A DNA stretch of 64,000 nucleotides from JAGQPD01 sp020426865 (GTDB taxonomy: Bacteria > Planctomycetota > Planctomycetia > Pirellulales > Pirellulaceae): NCBI GenBank assembly GCA_041399065.1, contig JAWKTN010000004.1, positions 977,997 through 1,041,996 of the forward strand. Direction: 5' to 3'. The position numbers were made by a program, and so were the translations under genes. Positions 28,536 to 36,660 of this stretch are shown one piece after another. The notes beneath the pieces were generated by a model. That model was not told the origin of the DNA. It searched no databases and worked only from the letters and a program-made list of their open reading frames with translations. How positions within the stretch are numbered: position 1 is the stretch's first letter; every line of letters begins with the position of its first letter.

Positions 28536-29123
28536 TCAAATTCCTTCCAAATGCTCAGATTCGCTTCCACGAAGCCACTCACGCCGCAACCAAGCTCTAG
28601 CGAGAATCCAATCGTCCTCGGCGGTTGATGCCGAAATGCCAAGGATTTCGGCGGCCTCGGGGATAGTGCAGCCGACAAAGTATCGCAACTTGACCAACTC
28701 GGCCCGTCGGGGCGCTTTCGCAGCGAGCCGCGTTAGGGCTTCGTCAATAGCCAAAATAAAGAGTGGATCTGCGCTGCCGACCGCCAACAAATCAAGTTCT
28801 TTGTCTGCTCTTTGCCAATCACCTCCGTGCTTGCCGCGCCCCTTCCGACGAGCATTTTCGACAAGGATTCGCCGCATGGCTTCTGCGGCAGCTGCAAAGA
28901 AATGGCCACGTGATTCCCAATGCTGAGCCTGCTCGACATCCACGAGCCGGATGTAAGCGTCGTGCACCAAAGCCGTGGCCTGCAGCGTCTGGCCTAGCCT
29001 CTCATTTGCCAGCTTCGCTGCCGCAAGCTTCCGCAGTTCTTCATAGACCAGCGGCAACAATTGCTCGGCCGCGATTGGGTCTCCTTGTTCGATCTTGGAA
29101 AGAATCTGCGTAACGTCGGTCAT
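28536..29123 (-). CDS. ECF-type RNA polymerase sigma factor (Sig-70_X6 type, kinase-linked)
   Basis: The 195-residue protein has sigma region 2 (LLPLVYEELRKLAAAKLANER, ALVHDAYIRLVD, FFAAAAEAMRRILVENAR) and region 4 (LVKLRYFVGCTIPEAAEILGISASTAEDDWILARAWL). The pattern is that of the large planctomycete group of ECF factors encoded before Ser/Thr kinases. No anti-sigma gene is adjacent, so the membrane kinase downstream is the likely controller. That role is established for some kinase-linked ECF groups but is inferred here. Confidence 0.93.
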   Translation of the reverse strand: MTDVTQILSKIEQGDPIAAEQLLPLVYEELRKLAAAKLANERLGQTLQATALVHDAYIRLVDVEQAQHWESRGHFFAAAAEAMRRILVENARRKGRGKHGGDWQRADKELDLLAVGSADPLFILAIDEALTRLAAKAPRRAELVKLRYFVGCTIPEAAEILGISASTAEDDWILARAWLRREWLRGSESEHLEGI

Positions 29124-29525
29124 AATGTCAGTCTAAATGAATGCTGCCAATCACCACGATTATACGCTCGCCGCTTTTGCTATGCTCCGTCCTGACACCG
29201 CGTTTTGCAAGGTCGACTTTGACGCCCCGCAGCGTAGACGATTCGTGCGTAATGAAGAACCGCCATTGTTCGTGAATAGATTGGTCGACCACGTCCAGCT
29301 GCTGTTTGTGCGGCTACCAACCTGAAATGGCTCGGTCAAAGGCGCGGACGCGACTGACGGTGAAGAGGGCAGTTCCGTCGAATAGAGGGCACGCTCAGGT
29401 TGTTCGCCGGGTCGTCACAGCGATTCTCGGTTCGAGTAACCGATTACGCCAAAACCACAAGTCGTTGACCCAAAACAACTTAGAATCAAGCTCCCCGACG
29501 CGTTCTTGACTCGAACCGCGGATTC
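29124..29525. other. Intergenic region upstream of the ECF sigma gene
   Basis: About 400 bases without a recognisable gene. It must hold the promoter of the sigma-kinase pair (minus strand). Short plus-strand frames here (for example 29306-29509) show no family pattern. Confidence 0.4.
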
Positions 29526-29831
29526 GTGGAGCTAGGTGCCTTTGCTGTCAACAGGTTACGTCAATCTCCAATCATTGATTTCTACCCCTGGAACGCCCCA
29601 ATCGCAAGCGAGAAGCGGCAAAGCAAAGGCGAAAAACCTGCCCGCGATCCGCTCCAGCTCGCGCGCTACTACCAGTCCCTGCTCGATACTGGCAAGTTCG
29701 AGAGCCGGGCAGCGCTCGCCAGGTTCTTGGGAGTCAGTCGCGCCAGGATAACCCAGCTCCTGAAACGTTTGAAGTCCGCTTCCGACAGTCGATTTCTGCC
29801 TTCAGACCATCCGGAGGCTGATGCGGGCTGA
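29526..29831 (+). CDS. Small HTH protein, recombinase-tail-like (repeat copy 2)
   Basis: The 101-residue frame starts at a GTG without a strong ribosome site. From residue 18 it matches the 24321-24521 segment: YPWNAPIASEKRQSK, ARDPLQLARYYQSLLDTGK, FESRAALARFLGVSRARITQ. Here the frame runs on past the repeat for about 18 residues. The HTH resembles the C-terminal domain of planctomycete serine recombinases. Because the start is weak, this may be a fragment rather than a functional gene. Confidence 0.45.
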   Translation: MELGAFAVNRLRQSPIIDFYPWNAPIASEKRQSKGEKPARDPLQLARYYQSLLDTGKFESRAALARFLGVSRARITQLLKRLKSASDSRFLPSDHPEADAG

Positions 29832-30118
29832 TTCATTGAGTCCAACAAGGTGCGAAAGGACACGCCCTTGCACATGGGGACTGGCAGGTCAGGGCTTGGG
29901 TGGCCGGCAGTTGGCGACGTTAGAATGACGCGGCAACTGCGGAGGTCTCACTCACCGATGTCAGTTTCGCCGAACCGGCCGAAACAGCGCGTGGTCCAAC
30001 CGCTGCAACTTGGACATCCCACGAAATCCACGAGGTGGCGCGACCGCTGCGCACTAAGATGCGGCATTTCTCAATCGTAGGGCGATCCGATTGTTCGAAT
30101 CAGTGCTGCCAGTTCTCG

Positions 30119-33058
30119 TCAATTCAACGTAAACATCTCGTCCGGCCAGCCGTCGCCATCGGAGTCGTCTTCGAGGTTCAGCGCCATGTTCCAATCGAAT
30201 GTAGCATGCACCAGGTCGACTACGTCGACTGTATATGCGCCGGTCGAAATGCCGCGGAGCCAGTCGCTACGGAACTCACCGGCCGAATTCGTGAACCCGG
30301 AGACAGTCGTTACCAAACCGCTGGAACTGGTGACGATCACTGCCACCCACACGTTCGCTGCGCCCACGTCGCCCGCAGCCGTTCCGTCTCCGTCCACGTC
30401 GTTCATGATGCTAACGAATATCTGGCCGTCGAGGTTTTTGCCCCGATTGCGGGTTTGCATGTCAATAAACGACACGCAGATATCGTCGAACGAGCCCGTC
30501 GGTTGATCGACCACTTCTCCTAGCGAGGACACCACGTTGCTCGCTAGCCCGTCGTTGTCGGTCGCCTGGGCGAAGTACGTGTAGCTTCCCAACGCCAGCG
30601 TGCCGGTCGGCGTGATGACGGACCAGCCGTCGCCGCCATTTACGTCGTTACCTAGAAACACATCGGCGCCTGCGTCGAGCTGACCGTTGCCGTTTGCGTC
30701 GCGGTAGAACGCGACACTTGTCACCGTGCCGTCGGCATCGGCGACGCCGATGGCCGTTAAAGTGACGTCGTCTCCTTGAACCACCGGGCTCGGCGCCGCT
30801 GTTAAAGACGCAATTGTCGGCGCCTGGTGTGGCTGCGGCGTGGAGAATCGCGTGATGTCGAGCGACCAGGATTCCAGCCGGTCTGGCTTCCCGCTCCAGA
30901 TCCACTCAATCTCCAACGTCCACTCGCCAGCAGCGTCCTCGCTATCGAATGTACTCAACGGTTCGACAGGGCGGAAGCTTCCGAGAAATGGCGCACTCCC
31001 TTCCGACGCGGACAATGCGGCCTCGTCGTCGAACACGGTGTTCACCATTTCCAAGCCGTCGGGACGAAAATTCTTACGCAGCAGCTTGACCCTCGTTCCG
31101 CTTGGGCTGATCAAATACAATCCCACCGTTTTGCCTTGATCATTTACCTTTGGAAAGTGCACTTGAATGTTGATGTCGGCGATTGCTCCGTGATTGCCGT
31201 CATCAACCACCAAGGTCGAGGTCACCAACGTATTGTTGACCTTCATTGGCGTGTCCGCGCTGACGAACGTCGTCGTCGAAGTTGGCGCCGAAGCGCCGAA
31301 CGACACGTAGGGCGAAGGCGTCAATTCTGATACCGTCACGATCGCGTTCACTGGCAGTCCGCCGCCATCAATCGGCGCGGTTTGCGTCCAGCCGGCGGGC
31401 AGTTCCTGGACCACAACGTATGTACCGGGCGCGACGTTCGGGAATGAGAACGCCCCGCTGCTGCCGATCGTCGTGGTGAATGCCTCGCCGGCGTCGCGTT
31501 GCCCGTTGCCGTTCGCGTCGAGGAAGACCGTCCAATCGTCGCCAATTGCCCGATTCGAGTCGTCGTCCAGTCCGTCACCGTCCAGGTCCGCGAACACGCG
31601 GCCGGTGATCGTCCGCACGTCGGGGTCCGACTTGTAGAGATAGTCGCTGCTGCCGGCCAACACTTCCCCAGTGGGAAGATCAGCGCCGTCTTGGAATCGT
31701 CCGATCAGTAGCAGATTGCTGCTACTATCCAGTGCTAAGTCTTGGATCGAGGCGCTGCCCAGACGCAATGCGTTGCGGACGGCAAGGCTCTCGTCCAGCT
31801 CAACAACAAATGCGTCTTCATTACCCACTGCGGCCAGCGTTTGGCCGCCGAAGGAGACTTGGTCGGCGAACGGCCCGGCGATGAACAATCGCCCGTTGTC
31901 GCTCCGCGCGATCCGCGCATCCGCCCCGTCTTCACCGGCGCCGCCGAATGCGGCTACCTGTTGGAATGCGCCATTGGCGTTGAGCTTGAGCACCATTGCA
32001 TCCCGGGAGCCGTCGATCGACGTCAAAATGTCCGCGTCGCCAGGGTGCGTGTTTAATGGGTCGAAATCATTAACGCCGCGGAAATTGCCGGCGCCATAGA
32101 CGTTCAGTGCCGCGTCGACGGCCACGTCCTTAACCGCTCCGTCAACCGCGTAAGCCCAATCCAGATTCCCACTGGAATCGTAGCGTACTATGATTCCGTC
32201 ATGCGTGTCGTCGATATTCACCTGAGCTTTGACGATCGCCTGTCCGGCCGAGTCGAGCCCCAGGTCCGCCGAACCGCTGTAGCGCACCGCTAGTAGGGGC
32301 GAACCATCTGGCGCTATGGTTAGTGCCTGTGCAAGCACTTCGTCAGCCGAAGATTGGCCGTCTAACTGCCGCGCCCATTGAACAGCGCCGCTAGTATCTA
32401 GCTGGGCCAGATAGGTCATCACGGCGCCGCTCCGCACAACCGACTGCGGGCCGAACGTAAGCGATGTCGAACTTGATTCTCCGAGCAAATTGACGTTGCC
32501 TGCGCCGTCTGGGGCAAGTTGCGGTGCTCCATCGAATCCGTCGCCGCCGACGTGGGTAAGCAGCGACACCGAGCCGCCGACGTCGAAACGGGCGACGAAC
32601 GTGTCGGTGCCGCCAGCGTTGGGTGCATCGCCAATTCCGTCCGCGTTGATGTCCAAGCTGCCGTCGCGGAACGTCCCGGCGAGAAGTACGTCGCCGCTCA
32701 CATCAATCGCCAACGAGTTTCCCGCCGCGAAGGTCCCGCCCGTAAACTGCTTCGCCCACACCAAGGCCCCGTCGGCGCTGGCGTAACGGGCGACAAAGCC
32801 GTCCGATTGTCCCGCGGTGGTTGGAGTCAGCACGTTCGCTCCGGGGCCCAGGTCGAAGTCGAACGCGTCGCCAAACGACCCCGTGACGACGGCGTCACCG
32901 TTGCTGGCGACCGCGACGTCGTTGACGGTTACCGCGCCCTCGAATGTGTTGAGCCAACTGGGGTCGACCGACAGCATTTCGCGGCGCTCGAGCGGTTCGA
33001 CACGCAGGCCGTGCTGGCGGGTGTGTTGTGATTTACGCGACGTCGACTTATGAGACAT
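30119..33058 (-). CDS. Large exported protein: LEPR-like motif, SBBP-type propeller, SdrD-like and P-domain modules
   Basis: The 979-residue protein starts with a basic leader and VEPLERREMLS, a variant of the planctomycete LEPR-XLL motif found on giant surface proteins. Residues about 40-480 form repeated SBBP-like units (DGFVARYASADGALVWAKQFTGG, DAFVVELD). An SdrD-B-like domain follows (GRVFADLDGDGLDDDSN, FSFPNVAPGTYVVVQELPAGW), then a proprotein-convertase P-domain-like module (VGLYLISPSGTRVKLL, AAGEWTLEIE). After an Ig-like part (IASLTAAPSPVVQGDDVTLTA) the tail ends at SDGDGWPDE. AGGAG lies six bases before the ATG. Together this points to a cell-surface protein, perhaps with Ca2+-binding loops. 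No catalytic site was seen. Confidence 0.85.
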   Translation of the reverse strand: MSHKSTSRKSQHTRQHGLRVEPLERREMLSVDPSWLNTFEGAVTVNDVAVASNGDAVVTGSFGDAFDFDLGPGANVLTPTTAGQSDGFVARYASADGALVWAKQFTGGTFAAGNSLAIDVSGDVLLAGTFRDGSLDINADGIGDAPNAGGTDTFVARFDVGGSVSLLTHVGGDGFDGAPQLAPDGAGNVNLLGESSSTSLTFGPQSVVRSGAVMTYLAQLDTSGAVQWARQLDGQSSADEVLAQALTIAPDGSPLLAVRYSGSADLGLDSAGQAIVKAQVNIDDTHDGIIVRYDSSGNLDWAYAVDGAVKDVAVDAALNVYGAGNFRGVNDFDPLNTHPGDADILTSIDGSRDAMVLKLNANGAFQQVAAFGGAGEDGADARIARSDNGRLFIAGPFADQVSFGGQTLAAVGNEDAFVVELDESLAVRNALRLGSASIQDLALDSSSNLLLIGRFQDGADLPTGEVLAGSSDYLYKSDPDVRTITGRVFADLDGDGLDDDSNRAIGDDWTVFLDANGNGQRDAGEAFTTTIGSSGAFSFPNVAPGTYVVVQELPAGWTQTAPIDGGGLPVNAIVTVSELTPSPYVSFGASAPTSTTTFVSADTPMKVNNTLVTSTLVVDDGNHGAIADINIQVHFPKVNDQGKTVGLYLISPSGTRVKLLRKNFRPDGLEMVNTVFDDEAALSASEGSAPFLGSFRPVEPLSTFDSEDAAGEWTLEIEWIWSGKPDRLESWSLDITRFSTPQPHQAPTIASLTAAPSPVVQGDDVTLTAIGVADADGTVTSVAFYRDANGNGQLDAGADVFLGNDVNGGDGWSVITPTGTLALGSYTYFAQATDNDGLASNVVSSLGEVVDQPTGSFDDICVSFIDMQTRNRGKNLDGQIFVSIMNDVDGDGTAAGDVGAANVWVAVIVTSSSGLVTTVSGFTNSAGEFRSDWLRGISTGAYTVDVVDLVHATFDWNMALNLEDDSDGDGWPDEMFTLN

Positions 33059-33140
33059 TGTGTACTCCTATTGGGCGGTATGGTACGCGCGCCTTTAGCG
33101 CAGTAAGTTGTTGAAACGTTTTTTGACGGAATGCGTCGCG

Positions 33141-34538
33141 CTATTGGCGACTGAATAATGTGGGCTTAAGACCGCTCGAAGCTAAACCGGCAGCGGCCAC
33201 TAGCAGCAGCATTGATGTGTTAGGTTCGGGAACCGGCGACAATCGCACCAACCAAGGCTCACGAATGCCGTCGGGATTGATCGCGTCGCCTGCGATAACC
33301 GAGCCGTCGTCCGACATGCGAATGCCGATCAATTTCCATCCTTCGAGCTCCTCCGCCATCCCGAATTCATTGGCAAGCATCTCATCGACAAAACGCGTTC
33401 CGAGTTCCTTACGCCACATGAAGGGACGATTGTCGATTCCGCCTACGATCGCTGAACCGTCGTCTGACACGATCAGTTGGGTCGTGAAGATTCCGACAAG
33501 GTCCGACTCGCCTGGGGGCGGCGGAAGCGTCTCATATCCCTTCTCGGACGTCCACAGATAAGGTTCACGTTCGTGCGAGTCGCCGCTCAAGCGAGCTCTG
33601 CCAGTGATAGTGGACCCGTCCGCTGAAATCCTGTCCGCTGTGGCGCCCACCCAATGAGGAAGAAGGCCGAGCATTTCAACGCCAGCGTCTTCGGTATAGC
33701 GGTACGGTATGTTGCCCACGGGCGCGTAGTCCTCATCAGATCCGATGACTACCGATCCGTCCGCGGAGACGTCCCGTGCAAAAAAGGCAAAGCCTTCTCC
33801 GATACTGACCATCCCGGTTTCGCGCGCCCACCTGAAGCCAAAGTTGCGGCTCGGGCTTCCCAACGTTATTCGGCCAACAACGACTTCACCCGAGTCGGAG
33901 ATTCCCGTGACGTTTCCGACTCTGTTGTTGTCAACAATTTCCTCGACAGCGCCGAGGTCCGTGAAGCCGTTCGTGTCAGACCAGATGAAGAAGCCGCTGT
34001 AAAACCCTTCCGGATGCGTCCTGTCCAACCAAGATCCAGCAACCACAGTCCCATCGGACGTACCGACTTCTGCATAGACTACAGCGTGTCCACCTGATCC
34101 AACTGGGGTGTAATCGGGTTGTGGCAACAACCCTAAATCTGAGAGACCGTGATCACTAGTCCATCGATAAAGATGCCTTTCTATCACACGCGCGCAACAA
34201 TCTGGAAAATTGAAAACATTTGAGATACCAGTCATAAAAACTGCAGAGCCGTCTTGGCTGACTACATTTACATCAAATTCGCTATAGGGCGTGGTGCCGA
34301 GCCCCACAAAGCCTGCTTCGGGTGTCCATTGCCACGGTTCCGTCTCGCCGTTCTCGTTGGTCGCAATGCCTACGACGGCCGATCCATCGCCCGACATGAA
34401 CTCGACGTCCATGTTTGCGTCGCCGAGGTTGTTGAATTGACCTAAAGTCACAAATTCGGTGGCCCGGGCAACGCCCATCGTGCATGTCGACAAGGCAGCT
34501 CCGATGACCATCAAGGCCAAGAAGAGTCGTAAATTCAT
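33141..34538 (-). CDS. Exported HAF-repeat protein with PEP-CTERM-like tail
   Basis: The 465-residue protein has a signal peptide (to about residue 27, ARATE). The body is built of HAF-type repeats in which a phrase such as PWQWTPEAGFVGLG or FRWARETGMVSIG alternates with SxDGSxVVG (for example DVSADGSVVIGSDED). The tail VPEPNTSMLLLVAAAGLASSG then basic residues fits a PEP-CTERM sorting signal, though weakly basic at the end. It follows the LEPR-type surface protein with 80 bases between, so both may be made together. Function of HAF repeats is unknown. Confidence 0.82.
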   Translation of the reverse strand: MNLRLFLALMVIGAALSTCTMGVARATEFVTLGQFNNLGDANMDVEFMSGDGSAVVGIATNENGETEPWQWTPEAGFVGLGTTPYSEFDVNVVSQDGSAVFMTGISNVFNFPDCCARVIERHLYRWTSDHGLSDLGLLPQPDYTPVGSGGHAVVYAEVGTSDGTVVAGSWLDRTHPEGFYSGFFIWSDTNGFTDLGAVEEIVDNNRVGNVTGISDSGEVVVGRITLGSPSRNFGFRWARETGMVSIGEGFAFFARDVSADGSVVIGSDEDYAPVGNIPYRYTEDAGVEMLGLLPHWVGATADRISADGSTITGRARLSGDSHEREPYLWTSEKGYETLPPPPGESDLVGIFTTQLIVSDDGSAIVGGIDNRPFMWRKELGTRFVDEMLANEFGMAEELEGWKLIGIRMSDDGSVIAGDAINPDGIREPWLVRLSPVPEPNTSMLLLVAAAGLASSGLKPTLFSRQ

Positions 34539-34815
34539 GTGATCATTCCCGGGGCAATAGGCGTCGCAAAGGCAGGACGCCAGCTACTCGTTTAATTGCG
34601 GCCTAACAAATTCCGCCGCTCCACTCCTAGTCACGCAATCCTTGGCGGAGGGATGACAGAAAAAAACGCGATTTCCGAGAGAATCACGATATCGCGTGAA
34701 GTGAGAAGAAAACGTTCCTTGACGTACGCGTGATCGGCGTGCAAAGACCGCCAAGTCGTGTCCCGCGCCGTCATGCTCAGCGACCGATTAGCACGGGCGC
34801 CCCGCCATCGACAAC

Positions 34816-36660
34816 TCAATCGGCGAACGTTTCCTTGAACTCGTCGATGACATGGTTGTAGCCACTTATGACTTCGGGGAAGACGATGCCGGGCAGCGAC
34901 TCGGCCTTTTTGGACCACCGCGATGCGTCAAAGTGGTTCTCGAGCTTCAGATTCACCAAGGCAAGCAAACATGCGGACACTTTTTTGACACACTCGTCGA
35001 GTTTGCCGCTGTTGGCCGCGCCCTCCAAGGTCGTCTTTGCTTCGGCAAATAAGCCGCAACGGTATTGGGCAAGGCCAAGCGTCACCCCATAGTCTTGGTG
35101 CTGTGGTTCTTCGTCCGCGGCCTGCTGGGCGAACTGCAGAGCGGCTTGCGGATCGTAGAATGCTGCCCCCGAGTTGATTGCCATCCGCCAGGCGGCCTCG
35201 TCCCACATTGAAGGCTCGCTTCGGTTCCGAAAAGTGTCGATGATCTGGGCCTCGACGGCGTCGAAGTCATCCGGCTTGGCGTCCTCGGCAAAGATTTCTA
35301 CCCAAAGCGCCGAACGCTTCAGCATTTCAGGAATAACGGCATCGTCACGCTGATGGCTCACCTGGCTCCAGAACTCCCATACGCGACATGCGTTCTCGTA
35401 GCCAATCCGCGGTTGCTCCTGCTCTTTGAGCCAATCCAAATATCCAAGCATCTCCTTGTAAATAATGCCAAGTTCGAGAGCCGCCGCGGGCAACATGTCG
35501 TTCTGAAGTCCTTCGTTCCAATGTTGCAAATCTTGATCAAAGGCGGTTCGGGCGGCAGCCAGGTCGTCCTGCGCACAGGCAATCAACAACCCACTGCTGC
35601 AAGCGCTACCGAGGTGATAATAAGCGGTGCGGTCGTTAGGATCTTGTTTCAATTGATCGAGCGTGTCGGCACGCACCTGCTCGACCATTGCCGTCGCATC
35701 GTCGAACTTGCCCTGCGACAGCAATAGGTTTTTTAGATTCAATTTGTAAAAATTGATCGCATGACGATCTCGTTCGACTAGGTCAAAGGATTCCAAGATC
35801 GAGATTGCTCGGCGGACGTACCGCTCCGCCTTGTCCAATGATGGATGTTCTGTCTCGAAATAGGCCAGGCCTACGCGAAAGTTGAATTCCGCGGCATTGG
35901 ATTGAGGATCGGCCGAGGTGACTTTCTCGGCTTCTTCGACCGCGCGAACGAATGCCGCGTCGCTGCGATCGTTTTCTCCGATATGTCTCAGATTTGAGCC
36001 AAGGCTCGTGTACAGGTATGCCAGTACCATGTCTGAATTGCTGTTGGGGAAAGGGCGTCCATCGTAGGAGGCAATCGCGGCCTCATAGCTATGGACGGCT
36101 TCGCCGTGGTTCCTTTCCATCTGTTCGGCAAAACCAATTTGTTCATGCCACCATGATAGCCAACGATTACGGGAGTCGGGCAACAGGACGCTCCGCTGCT
36201 TCGCCATTTCCAGACCGTCCAAAGCTGCCGACTTCATGCCGGCTGCGTCGCCCAAATAATAGTATGCTCGCCATAAGGAACTCTGATTGCGCATCGCCAT
36301 ATCCACTAGTTCAGCGTCAAGGCTCACAGTGGTCATCAGTCGCCGCGCAATGTCGCTGGCTTCCTGAAGGTCACTGACCGCATCTTTGTATTGTGACAGT
36401 GTTTCGTGCGCGACGCCTGCGCCGCAACTGGCTTCGGCCAAGGCCACGTCATAGCGAGCATCGTCGGGCGTCTTGGAATGCAGTGCCTCGAGAATCGTCC
36501 TCGCCGAGGCAATGGCATTCAGCTCGCGTTCAAAGTTCCTTGGTCGAATTTTTCTGATTGCCGTCGACTTGACCAAGTAGGCTCTCGCCAACTGATACCG
36601 TGCCGCGTCATGGCGCCTACTTCGGTAGCGTCCTGAAGACACTGAATGACAGAATCGCAT
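34816..36660 (-). CDS. TPR-rich C-terminal part of a Ser/Thr kinase, separated by a frameshift
   Basis: The frame holds many tetratricopeptide-type helices (for example HGEAVHSYEAAIASYDG, NDRSDAAFVRAVEEAEKV, YGVTLGLAQYRCGLFAEAKTTLEGA). It overlaps the end of the kinase frame by about 140 bases. The residues that make sense as a continuation of the kinase begin at about HDAARYQLARAYLVK, while the first 17 residues after the nominal ATG at 36660 look out-of-frame. No ribosome site precedes that ATG. One missing base near 36625 would join both frames into a single kinase-TPR protein of about 1290 residues. Confidence 0.75.
   Translation of the reverse strand: MRFCHSVSSGRYRSRRHDAARYQLARAYLVKSTAIRKIRPRNFERELNAIASARTILEALHSKTPDDARYDVALAEASCGAGVAHETLSQYKDAVSDLQEASDIARRLMTTVSLDAELVDMAMRNQSSLWRAYYYLGDAAGMKSAALDGLEMAKQRSVLLPDSRNRWLSWWHEQIGFAEQMERNHGEAVHSYEAAIASYDGRPFPNSNSDMVLAYLYTSLGSNLRHIGENDRSDAAFVRAVEEAEKVTSADPQSNAAEFNFRVGLAYFETEHPSLDKAERYVRRAISILESFDLVERDRHAINFYKLNLKNLLLSQGKFDDATAMVEQVRADTLDQLKQDPNDRTAYYHLGSACSSGLLIACAQDDLAAARTAFDQDLQHWNEGLQNDMLPAAALELGIIYKEMLGYLDWLKEQEQPRIGYENACRVWEFWSQVSHQRDDAVIPEMLKRSALWVEIFAEDAKPDDFDAVEAQIIDTFRNRSEPSMWDEAAWRMAINSGAAFYDPQAALQFAQQAADEEPQHQDYGVTLGLAQYRCGLFAEAKTTLEGAANSGKLDECVKKVSACLLALVNLKLENHFDASRWSKKAESLPGIVFPEVISGYNHVIDEFKETFAD

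Noticed and set aside
30827..33031. Several plus-strand frames of 100-170 codons
   Set aside because: They mirror the codon pattern of the large minus-strand surface protein and have no family pattern.
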